Source of the DNA: an uncultured Chloroflexota bacterium
GTDB taxonomy: Bacteria; Chloroflexota; Anaerolineae; Aggregatilineales; Phototrophicaceae
Direction: 5' to 3'
Length of the DNA: 6,093 bases
Assembly (NCBI GenBank): GCA_903904765.1
Contig: CAIVEA010000984.1
Location: 1 to 6,093 of the forward strand
Below the pieces are notes generated by a model. It was not told where the DNA came from. It worked only from the letters and a program-made list of their open reading frames with translations, and ran no database searches. This document shows, piece after piece, positions 1 through 5,498 of the stretch (positions within the stretch are counted from its first letter, which is position 1; each line of letters opens with the position of its first letter). Position numbers and translations under genes: made by a program.

Positions 1-903
1 CCGTCCGGCGACCATAACGCTATCGTGCGTGACGAACCCCTTTCAGGTACATCCATTTGCGCCAGCGACTCGCGTAGATCCCAGACACGGACGCTGCCAT
101 CATCGCTGCTGGAGACGAGATGCAATCCATCCGGTGACCATGACAGGCTGTTGATGATGATAGGATGCCCCCTGAGGGTAAACTCAACAGCGCCCGTTTC
201 GGGATTCCAGATTCGAATCTGGCCGTCCACGCCGCTGCTGGCGATCTGCGTGCCATCCGGCGACCATTCCGAAACGATCAAACCATCCGCAGACAAATCG
301 TAGCGACTGACCTCATCGCCGCTGGTTGCATCGCGCAGGCTGAACGTGCCCTCTGCTGTCGAAAATCCGATCAAGCTGCCATCCGGTGACCATGCTATAT
401 CCTGAATGGTTTCGTTGCTCACCTCTTGATCGTCGAGGAGTTCGCCGCTGTCCGCATCCCATTGAAGCAGGTTGCCGTCCACTCCCAACGCCACCACCCA
501 CGTTCCATCCGCCGACCAGTCGGCATCCACCAGCACATCGCCATCCTCGTCGTTCAGGGTTTGCAAAGGCTGCCCCATCGCCACATCCCACAACATCACC
601 ACCCCATCTTGATCTACCGCCAGCAAACGCGCCCCATCCGGCGACCATGCGACCGTCAACAGTTCTGCCCCTAACTCACTGGAGAGCGTTTGCAGCACAT
701 GCCCATCGGCGCTATCCACAATCCCGACGCTTCCCTGTTCATTCCCGAACGCAAGGCGCGTCCCATCCGGTGACCACGCCACTTTGTAAACGATGGATCC
801 CTCATCCGGGATAACGTACAGCACCGCGCCCGTTCGCGCATCCCACACCGTCACCTGTTCATCATCCCCACCGCTGGCAATGCGTTCTCCATCCGGCGAC
901 CAC
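1..903 (-). repeat. WD40 repeat array, at least eight units of 126-129 bp
   Basis: On the plus strand the conserved block CCATCCGG(C/T)GACCA, which encodes W-S-P-D-G on the minus strand, recurs starting near 1, 127, 253, 379, 505, 634, 763 and 889. The spacing is 126, 126, 126, 126, 129, 129 and 126 bp, so each blade is 42-43 residues. The unit at 505 is the most diverged (GCCGACCA, WSADG). Blade ends show the VWD/IWN/LWD-type strand. Eight or more units exceed one seven-bladed propeller, so the protein probably carries an eight-bladed or a double propeller. The array is not complete in this window. Confidence 0.9.
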
Positions 904-1907
904 GCCACACTATAGACGGCGTGATCGGATTGGCGTAGCAACCGGGTGCGGTTGGTCTGGACGGCATCCGCCAGCGCCCGTTCAGCCTGCGTGGTATAAG
1001 GTGTGTTTTGCAGCGCATACAGTGCCAACCGCAGGCTGATATCCGGCGCGTTCGACAGAATCAGTTGCGACTGTGAAGCCGCCACCAGCGAACTACCGCG
1101 CTGTCGCTCAAATACGGCTGTTGCCGCATTGTTCTGCGCGATGATGGCATTGGCATCACTGGTAGCGGCGCTGCTGGCCGCCAGCGCCCGGTTGTTTTCA
1201 GCTTGCCCGTACAAAATCAACGATAGAATCGCCAACCCGACCGCCACTGCCAGCGCCACCGATACACCCAGTAACATCAGGCGGGCGCGTGCCAGCGCCG
1301 ATTGACGGCTGCTCACAATATAATCGGCATGCAGGGGCGTGGCTTCGGGATGTTTGGCAGCCGCTTTCGCCAGCCAGTTTTCCGCCTCCGCCAATTCTTT
1401 GCCACGCAGCAGCAGACTATCGTCGCGGCTTTGCTGTTCCCATTCTGTCGCCCGCAACAGCAGGCGCGTGTGCAGTTTGACATGATCGAGATCGGTATCC
1501 ATCGCCTCGATCACCTTTTGGAAGGCCGTGTCGAAATCATCCGTTTCGCGCATATAGACCCAGTTATGGGCGCGAATGGATGTATGCAATTTTTCGCGGT
1601 CAGCGGGTTCGCTCACTTCATGATAGAGAATCGGTACAAAACGCTTATGCTGATTGGCGGCATGCAGCACTTCGATCGCACATTCGTCGGAACGGGCAAA
1701 ATCCGGGCTGACGCAGCACACAAAAATATCAGAAGCGTTGATGCCCTCGCGGATTTCTTTGCGCCAATCTGCCGAAGGGGGAATATCGTCCCAATCCACC
1801 CAAACATCCCGCCCGACCTGACTCAAGGCAGCCACCAGTTTTTGAATGAACAGCTTATCTTTGCGCGAATACGAAACAAAAACATCCGGCATTGGCTCGT
1901 TCTCCAT
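1..1907 (-). CDS. TIR domain - transmembrane helix - WD40 repeat protein (C-terminus cut by window edge)
   Basis: The frame is open from the ATG at 1907 to the left edge, giving 635 codons with no stop. Residues about 7-140 form a TIR domain: it opens with DVFVSYSRKD, has a BB-loop-like segment WDDIPPSADW (39-48), and Glu79 in SDECAIEV aligns with the catalytic glutamate of NAD-cleaving TIR domains. Residues 140-205 form a charged linker with conserved-looking LLLRGKELAEAENWLA (165-180). One hydrophobic helix (about 209-233) predicts membrane anchoring. An Ala/Gln-rich stretch (235-325) follows, then a WD40 propeller with WSPDG motifs at about 336, 379, 421, 464 (degenerate WSADG), 506, 548, 590 and 632. 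The family is known from Chloroflexota and Cyanobacteria and is thought to serve signalling or biological conflict. NADase activity here is inferred. Start choice: ATG 1892 has GGAG 8 nt upstream and gives MPDVFVSYS; an in-frame ATG at 1925 overlaps the putative -10. The N-terminal call is secure; blade total and C-terminus are unknown. Confidence 0.93.
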   Translation of the reverse strand, partial: MENEPMPDVFVSYSRKDKLFIQKLVAALSQVGRDVWVDWDDIPPSADWRKEIREGINASDIFVCCVSPDFARSDECAIEVLHAANQHKRFVPILYHEVSEPADREKLHTSIRAHNWVYMRETDDFDTAFQKVIEAMDTDLDHVKLHTRLLLRATEWEQQSRDDSLLLRGKELAEAENWLAKAAAKHPEATPLHADYIVSSRQSALARARLMLLGVSVALAVAVGLAILSLILYGQAENNRALAASSAATSDANAIIAQNNAATAVFERQRGSSLVAASQSQLILSNAPDISLRLALYALQNTPYTTQAERALADAVQTNRTRLLRQSDHAVYSVAWSPDGERIASGGDDEQVTVWDARTGAVLYVIPDEGSIVYKVAWSPDGTRLAFGNEQGSVGIVDSADGHVLQTLSSELGAELLTVAWSPDGARLLAVDQDGVVMLWDVAMGQPLQTLNDEDGDVLVDADWSADGTWVVALGVDGNLLQWDADSGELLDDQEVSNETIQDIAWSPDGSLIGFSTAEGTFSLRDATSGDEVSRYDLSADGLIVSEWSPDGTQIASSGVDGQIRIWNPETGAVEFTLRGHPIIINSLSWSPDGLHLVSSSDDGSVRVWDLRESLAQMDVPERGSSRTIALWSPD

Positions 1908-1923
1908 AAACGTGATAGGCCAC

Positions 1924-1929
1924 ATTGTA
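1924..1929 (-). promoter_or_regulatory. Possible -10 element of the TIR-WD40 gene
   Basis: On the minus strand TACAAT (5 of 6 to TATAAT) lies 16 nt upstream of the ATG at 1907, which would give a very short leader. No convincing -35 hexamer is seen at 16-19 bp. A short leader fits translation from 1907 or 1892 and argues against the in-frame ATG at 1925. This is a weak call. Confidence 0.25.
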
Positions 1930-1968
1930 GTTCAAAATGGGAAGTGTCGGCGGCAAGCAATCCGTAAC

Positions 1969-1998
1969 TTGCGAAAAACATAACCATACCAGTACAAT
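1969..1998 (+). promoter_or_regulatory. Predicted sigma-70-type promoter of the FHA gene
   Basis: TTGCGA (1969-1974, 4 of 6 to TTGACA) is followed after 18 bp by TACAAT (1993-1998, 5 of 6 to TATAAT). Transcription would begin near 2005, about 35 nt before the ATG at 2040. The surrounding sequence is AT-rich compared with the flanking genes. No clear Shine-Dalgarno sequence precedes the start codon. Confidence 0.45.
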
Positions 1999-2039
1999 AA
2001 ATTCAAATTCGTGAAGCTATCACCATTTACGTTTTGAAT

Positions 2040-3077
2040 ATGACCGATCAACCACAACCGGAGAAGAAGCCTGCTCCGCAGGATGCCCCTCAGACAGAAA
2101 AACCCGCCCAACCGGCAGGTAGTTCTGTCACGCCTCCCGCGAAGCCCGAACCGACCGCACCAGCGGCCAGCAGCGCCCCTCCGGGATCGTCCCCGGCGGA
2201 TAAGCCTGCGGCAGACGTGTCGGCGGATAAACCTGCCAGCGACGCGCCAGCGGTTAAGCCTACCGCGCCCGTGCCACCCCCACCGACTGCGCCGGCAAAC
2301 CCTGCGCCGCCAGTGCCGGGTGCGTCTGTTGTACCGCCTGCGGTCAAGCCCATGACGCAAGCGCCGCCGTCTGCGGATGTACCCGCGAACCCGCCCGCTG
2401 ACCCGGCTAACGCTGCTCCGCGCACTTTCGATTTGAGCGCGGCAGCGGCCAAAGCCACCGAAGCGTCCTCCCCGGCGCTCAAGGTCACGCAGCGATTCCC
2501 GGAACCAAGCGCGGCAGGTGGTGGCGGCGTGATTTGCCCCACCTGCGCCCATCGCAACCGCCCCGGCACGCTCATCTGTGATAACTGCGGTACGAACTTG
2601 ATGAGTGGCGGCAAAGCAGTCATCGGTACACGCGACCTGAAAGCCGCGCAATCCGACGACCAGAAGGATGGCAACAAACTGCTAGACACCGATCAGGTGA
2701 AAGCGGTTGAGGCGGCTGGCGGCTCGGTCTTTAACGACGACATGGTACTGCGCGTGGAGATCGAAGGTGGAACCACGCCCATGCTGGTCTATCCCAAGCA
2801 AGAAATCATCATCGGACGGCGCGACCCGAACAGCGGCGGTATGCCGGATGTGGATTTGACCTCGTATGCGGGCTACCGGATGGGTGTCAGCCGCCGTCAT
2901 TCGGCCATTCGGATGCAGGAAAAGCGCCTGTACGTCTCCGACCTCGGCAGTAGCAACGGCACGTTCCTGAACGGCACACGCCTGAGCGCCCATCGCCCCT
3001 ATCAAATCCGCGATGGTGACGAAATTCGCCTCGGGCAGATGGTGCTGCGCGTGTACTTCCAGAACGCCAAGAAATAA
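2040..3077 (+). CDS. Zinc-ribbon and FHA domain protein with Pro/Ala-rich N-terminus
   Basis: The protein is 345 residues from the ATG at 2040; an in-frame TTG at 2034 would add two. Residues 1-125 are low complexity, rich in Pro and Ala with Lys/Asp, including a short tandem ADKPA unit. This is probably a flexible tether. A zinc-ribbon-like knuckle follows (CPTC at 166-169, CDNCG at 180-184). The C-terminal forkhead-associated domain (about 233-345) is complete, with the phosphopeptide-binding signature GRR (259-261), VSRRHS (283-288) and GSSNGTFLNG (303-312), then DGDEIRLG. FHA domains bind phosphothreonine peptides, so the protein is expected to dock onto a Ser/Thr-phosphorylated partner in the cytoplasm; there is no signal peptide. 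No kinase gene is visible nearby. It is divergent from the TIR-WD40 gene and convergent with the Roadblock gene. Domain calls are firm; the partner is unknown. Confidence 0.92.
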   Translation: MTDQPQPEKKPAPQDAPQTEKPAQPAGSSVTPPAKPEPTAPAASSAPPGSSPADKPAADVSADKPASDAPAVKPTAPVPPPPTAPANPAPPVPGASVVPPAVKPMTQAPPSADVPANPPADPANAAPRTFDLSAAAAKATEASSPALKVTQRFPEPSAAGGGGVICPTCAHRNRPGTLICDNCGTNLMSGGKAVIGTRDLKAAQSDDQKDGNKLLDTDQVKAVEAAGGSVFNDDMVLRVEIEGGTTPMLVYPKQEIIIGRRDPNSGGMPDVDLTSYAGYRMGVSRRHSAIRMQEKRLYVSDLGSSNGTFLNGTRLSAHRPYQIRDGDEIRLGQMVLRVYFQNAKK

Positions 3078-3096
3078 GCACCGTTCCATACACAAC

Positions 3097-3125
3097 AAAA
3101 CGCCCGCAAGATCGCGGGCGTTTTT
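3097..3125. terminator. Bidirectional intrinsic terminator between FHA and Roadblock genes
   Basis: A perfect 7-bp GC stem, CGCCCGC (3101-3107) and GCGGGCG (3114-3120), encloses the loop AAGATC. AAAA lies on the left and TTTTT (3121-3125) on the right, so the hairpin ends in a U-tract whichever strand is transcribed. It begins 19 bp after the FHA stop and ends 28 bp beyond the Roadblock stop. It serves two convergent genes. Confidence 0.9.
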
Positions 3126-3153
3126 ATTGCGCTTGTTTGCAATTCCGGCAGGT

Positions 3154-3549
3154 TTACTTGTCGAGGATTTGCTCCACCTCGCCCGCCGCTTTCTTGGTGG
3201 CGAACAGAATGTACGACATGCGGGCATCTTTCTCCGCCAGCACCGCCAGCGAAGCACGACCCGCCGGATACACCACCATCACACCTTCTTCGCCTTCCAT
3301 CAGCAACCGCTGCAAATCGCCCTGCGCCAAGCGCCCCAGTGTGCGCTCCGCCAGACCGATCAGCGTGGCGGACATGGCGGCCACCTGCGGGCTGCTGGTG
3401 GGGTTCTCGTGCGGATTTTCCTCGTCGCCGGGGGGGAACGCCGCCACGAGCAGGCCATCGTTATTAACGATCACCGTCGCTTTGATACCGTCAACGGCGC
3501 TGAACAGCGAGGAGAGTGTGTTTTCTAGACGTTCTTCGCGGGTTAGCAT
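3154..3549 (-). CDS. Roadblock/LC7 domain protein
   Basis: This 131-residue protein is a single Roadblock/LC7 domain, the usual size of bacterial members such as MglB-like proteins. Seen in the sequence: an N-terminal helix (LTREERLENTLSSLFSAV), a beta segment ATVIVNNDGLLVAAFPPG (24-41), a central helix with VAAMSATLIGLAERTLGRL (56-74), then GVMVVYPAGRASLAVLAEKD (89-108) and a final amphipathic helix. The insert GDEENPHENPTSSP (41-54) is long and polar. The family forms homodimers and commonly regulates small Ras-like GTPases or acts as a scaffold; no GTPase gene is in view. The reading frame extends up to an ATG at 3642, but a -10 element lies at 3599-3594 and the extra residues do not look like the family. 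The ATG at 3549 is therefore preferred; GAGG sits 11 nt upstream of it. Confidence 0.88.
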   Translation of the reverse strand: MLTREERLENTLSSLFSAVDGIKATVIVNNDGLLVAAFPPGDEENPHENPTSSPQVAAMSATLIGLAERTLGRLAQGDLQRLLMEGEEGVMVVYPAGRASLAVLAEKDARMSYILFATKKAAGEVEQILDK

Positions 3550-3593
3550 AAGATCGGATGCCTCGTTGTGAGCAGGGTTTGCAACATGCCCAC

Positions 3594-3599
3594 AGTATA
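3594..3599 (-). promoter_or_regulatory. Predicted -10 element of the Roadblock gene
   Basis: On the minus strand TATACT (5 of 6 to TATAAT) lies 44 nt upstream of the ATG at 3549, giving a leader of roughly 38 nt. The -35 position (about 3617-3622) has no good consensus. It falls inside the first copy of the 20-bp direct repeat, which could therefore affect this promoter. Confidence 0.4.
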
Positions 3600-3614
3600 A
3601 CTGATCTTGCGAAT

Positions 3615-3634
3615 CACCACATACCCAAACCGCA
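3615..3634 (+). repeat. 20-bp direct repeat, copy 1
   Basis: CACCACATACCCAAACCGCA is identical to 3930-3949, with 295 bp between the copies. The identity ends exactly at both edges: the flanking bases are T/G here and A/C in copy 2. This copy covers the -35 region of the Roadblock promoter. Confidence 0.95.
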
Positions 3635-3670
3635 GAGTGCATTCAGATTCGGCGGCTAAACCCACATCCC

Positions 3671-3726
3671 CTGATTGAACATGGGAACGCCTACGGCGTG
3701 CAAGCAGAAATTCCCCGTTCAATCAG
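3671..3726. repeat. Nested hairpin 1
   Basis: Outer arms CTGATTGAAC (3671-3680) and GTTCAATCAG (3717-3726) are perfect 10-bp inverted repeats. Pairing can continue with GGGAA/TTCCC across a one-base bulge. Inside is a second stem, ACGCC (3687-3691) and GGCGT (3695-3699), with a TAC loop. There is no T-tract after it, so it does not look like a terminator. Confidence 0.8.
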
Positions 3727-3809
3727 CCTTCTCCCTCAGAGCGTTTCTGGAAAGCGGGAGAACCGCCCCTGATTTGAGGGGGTTTCCAGAAACCCTCTCA
3801 GGGCGAAGG
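3727..3809. repeat. Long hairpin 2 with 27-bp imperfect arms
   Basis: The arms at 3727-3753 and 3783-3809 match in 24 of 27 positions as inverted repeats; the shared core is GTTTCTGGAAA. The 29-bp interior holds two further small stems, GCGG/CCGC (3754-3757 with 3763-3766) and CCCCT/AGGGG (3766-3770 with 3777-3781), which overlap by one base at 3766. It directly abuts hairpin 1. The shape resembles a dispersed palindromic (REP/MITE-like) unit, but copy number cannot be judged here. Confidence 0.8.
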
Positions 3810-3876
3810 GAGCAGACAAAAGCGGGAATTCGTAAGGATATGGCTCGCGCCGTGTTCGCCTTTTCCCTGTCTGTCC

Positions 3877-3927
3877 CCCCTCTCCTAGCTGTACTCAGCG
3901 GTTGGGAGAGGGGTTGGGGGTGAGGGC
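3877..3927. repeat. C/G-rich inverted repeat 3 with G-rich tail
   Basis: CCCCTCTCC (3877-3885) and GGAGAGGGG (3905-3913) are perfect 9-bp inverted repeats. An inner GCTG/CAGC stem (3888-3891 with 3896-3899) has a four-base loop. The right arm continues as a run of G-blocks (GGGGTTGGGGGTGAGGG) to 3927. Similar GGGAGAGGGG-type sequences are familiar as dispersed intergenic repeats in many bacterial genomes; that family assignment is from memory and unverified. Confidence 0.7.
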
Positions 3928-3929
3928 TA

Positions 3930-3949
3930 CACCACATACCCAAACCGCA
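3930..3949 (+). repeat. 20-bp direct repeat, copy 2
   Basis: This is identical to 3615-3634. Its last five bases CCGCA pair with TGCGG at 3954-3958 across a CTTC loop, a small hairpin that copy 1 lacks. It lies about 125 bp upstream of the VWA -10 element, so it does not occupy the same promoter position as copy 1. Confidence 0.95.
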
Positions 3950-4069
3950 CTTCTGCGGATAAGTGTATCACGTCCGCCAGTGGACATGGCATAAAGGAAA
4001 CCTGAAACTCGTATGAATAATATAACGTTGTGGCGGCAAGTGCGCGAAATGCAGCCCACGCGGATTCGA

Positions 4070-4078
4070 TGCTACAAT
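4070..4078 (+). promoter_or_regulatory. Extended -10 promoter of the VWA gene
   Basis: TGCTACAAT combines a TGn extension with TACAAT (5 of 6 to consensus). Transcription would start near 4085, about 31 nt before the ATG at 4116. No good -35 hexamer is present, which is common with extended -10 elements. An in-frame ATG at 4077 lies within this element, so it is unlikely to be the translation start. Confidence 0.5.
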
Positions 4079-4115
4079 GCAGGCACGGTTAGCCGAGTCG
4101 TGGGGTTGGGTGACG

Positions 4116-5498
4116 ATGGACAAACGCATGGTACAGTTCATCCGGGCACTGCGGGCGGCAGGGGTGCGTATCTCCCTCGCCGAAAGTCAGGATGCCATGT
4201 TCGGCGTGGAGGCATTGGGCGCGACAGAACGCGAGATTTTCCGGTCCACGCTGCTGGCGACGCTGGTGAAAGAAAACCGCGATCAGCACACCTTCGAGTA
4301 TTTCTTCCCGCTGTTCTTCGGGAACAATACCCCGCCGATGAACAACATCCCGGATAACCTCTCCGGTGACGATCAACAAAAGCTGCAAGAGGCGCTGCAA
4401 GCCCTGGCCGGCAATCTGGAGGCGCTCAAGGATTTGCTGCGGCAACTGCTGGAAGGCCGTCCCTTCTCACAGGAACAACTCGACGACCTTGCGCGGCAGT
4501 CCGGTTTGCCGCAGGGCAGCGAGATGAGCCAGCGCAACTGGTTCGAGCGCCGCATGAACCGCCAATCGCGGTTGTCGCAACTTCAAGAGATGATCGAGCA
4601 GCTGTTGCAGGAACTTCAGCAGATGGGCATGAGCGACGAGGCACTGGAACAACTGCGCCAGCAGATGCAGGAGAACGCACAGGGGTTAGCCGAGCAAATC
4701 TCCAACTACGTCGGCGCATCGCTGGCGGAACAGATGGCCGCACAGGAACCCGAACCCAAGCCTGACCTGCTGGATGTGCCGTTCGAGCGTCTGGGGCAGA
4801 GCGAAGTGGAAGCCATCCGCGACGAAATCCACCGCCTCGCCGCCCGGCTACGCAGCAAGGCCGCCCTGCGCCAGCGCCGCGCCCGTGCTGGCGAACTCGA
4901 CCCGCGCCGCATGATGCGGAGCAACATGCGCTACGGCGGCGTGCCGGTGGAACTGAAATTCCAGACGCGGCAGGTGAAACCGCGCTTGATCTTGATCTGC
5001 GACTTGAGCACCTCCATGCGCTACTGCGCCGAGTTTTTGCTCACGCTGGTGTATGAACTGCAAGATGTGGTCGCCCGCACCGATAGCTTCATTTTCATCA
5101 GCGATCTGGTGGATGTGACGATGGTCTTTGCCGAGCAACAGCCGCAGGAAGCAGTGGCGCAGGTCTTGAGCGAGAACCCGCCCGGTCATTACAGCACCGA
5201 CCTCGGCACGAGTCTGGCGACCTTCGACCATGACCACATGGGCAAGGTGAGCAGCAAGACCACCGTGATCTTCCTCGGTGATGGGCGCAACAACTTCAAC
5301 GACCCGCGCTTGGATGTGGCGGAGGATATGCAGCGCCGCGCCCGCCGCGTGATCTGGTTCTGCCCGGAGCCGCCGCACCTGTGGGGGACGGGCGACAGCG
5401 ACATGCACCGCTATGCATTGTGCGCGGACGGCGTGTACCGTGTGACCAACCTGCGCGAACTGGCCTCCGCCGTAGACGCTATCCTGATGGACGGGTGA
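4116..5498 (+). CDS. CoxE-like VWA domain protein
   Basis: From ATG 4116 the protein has 460 residues and begins MDKRMVQFIRALRAAGVRIS, a typical opening of CoxE-like VWA proteins. The frame extends back to ATG 4077, but that codon overlaps the predicted -10 element. The N-terminal 75 residues are the conserved family segment. Residues about 83-215 are rich in Gln, Leu and Glu and probably helical or coiled coil. The VWA domain (about 285-460) has the metal-coordinating DLSTS motif (Asp296, Ser298, Ser300), a Thr in HYSTDLG (Thr361) and an Asp in FLGDGRNN (Asp389), plus the family C-terminal WFCPEP...WGTGDSDM...Y. All MIDAS positions appear intact. No signal peptide or transmembrane segment is seen, so it is cytoplasmic. 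Relatives often act with a MoxR-type AAA ATPase, as in carbon monoxide dehydrogenase maturation (CoxD/CoxE), but no such gene is adjacent. Substrate is unknown. Confidence 0.9.
   Translation: MDKRMVQFIRALRAAGVRISLAESQDAMFGVEALGATEREIFRSTLLATLVKENRDQHTFEYFFPLFFGNNTPPMNNIPDNLSGDDQQKLQEALQALAGNLEALKDLLRQLLEGRPFSQEQLDDLARQSGLPQGSEMSQRNWFERRMNRQSRLSQLQEMIEQLLQELQQMGMSDEALEQLRQQMQENAQGLAEQISNYVGASLAEQMAAQEPEPKPDLLDVPFERLGQSEVEAIRDEIHRLAARLRSKAALRQRRARAGELDPRRMMRSNMRYGGVPVELKFQTRQVKPRLILICDLSTSMRYCAEFLLTLVYELQDVVARTDSFIFISDLVDVTMVFAEQQPQEAVAQVLSENPPGHYSTDLGTSLATFDHDHMGKVSSKTTVIFLGDGRNNFNDPRLDVAEDMQRRARRVIWFCPEPPHLWGTGDSDMHRYALCADGVYRVTNLRELASAVDAILMDG

Larger units (their letters stand above)
3550..4115. 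other. 566-bp intergenic region rich in inverted repeats
   Basis: No convincing gene is seen. The short open frames here (for example 3675-3923 plus, 3719-3943 minus, 4013-4357 plus) lack recognisable domains; the first two are laid over inverted repeats and the third overlaps the VWA gene in another frame. The region contains the Roadblock promoter, a 20-bp direct repeat in two copies, three hairpin-forming elements between them, and the VWA gene promoter at the right end. The stretches 3810-3870 and 3960-4060 show no feature I can name, apart from a weak GTCC/GGAC dyad at 3972-3985. Confidence 0.7.

Noticed and set aside
1..903. Regular 126-129 bp repetition considered as a CRISPR or tandem DNA array
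   Set aside because: The conserved blocks are only about 14 bp, the period is a multiple of three, and the translation gives WD40 blades.
1302..1967. 221-codon plus-strand open frame
   Set aside because: It lies entirely antisense to the TIR and linker part of the minus-strand gene and has no recognisable domain.
1932..2651. Long minus-strand open frame opposite the FHA gene, Arg-rich product
   Set aside because: It is antisense to the GC-rich Pro/Ala coding stretch, shows biased Arg/Gly composition, and has no domain. It is a shadow of the FHA gene.
3430..3436. Run of seven G in the Roadblock gene as a possible phase-variation tract
   Set aside because: It simply encodes Phe-Pro-Pro-Gly in frame. 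Seven bases is ordinary at this GC content, and the frame is intact.
3675..3923. Short open frames on both strands in the intergenic block
   Set aside because: They are laid over inverted repeats, have low-complexity translations and no good ribosome binding site.
3972..3985. GTCC/GGAC dyad as a possible operator
   Set aside because: A four-base arm is expected by chance, and nothing else supports it.
4013..4357. 114-codon plus-strand frame starting MNNITLW
   Set aside because: It overlaps the VWA gene in another frame, and its later residues are a frame-shifted reading of that gene. AAAGGA is too far upstream to support the start.
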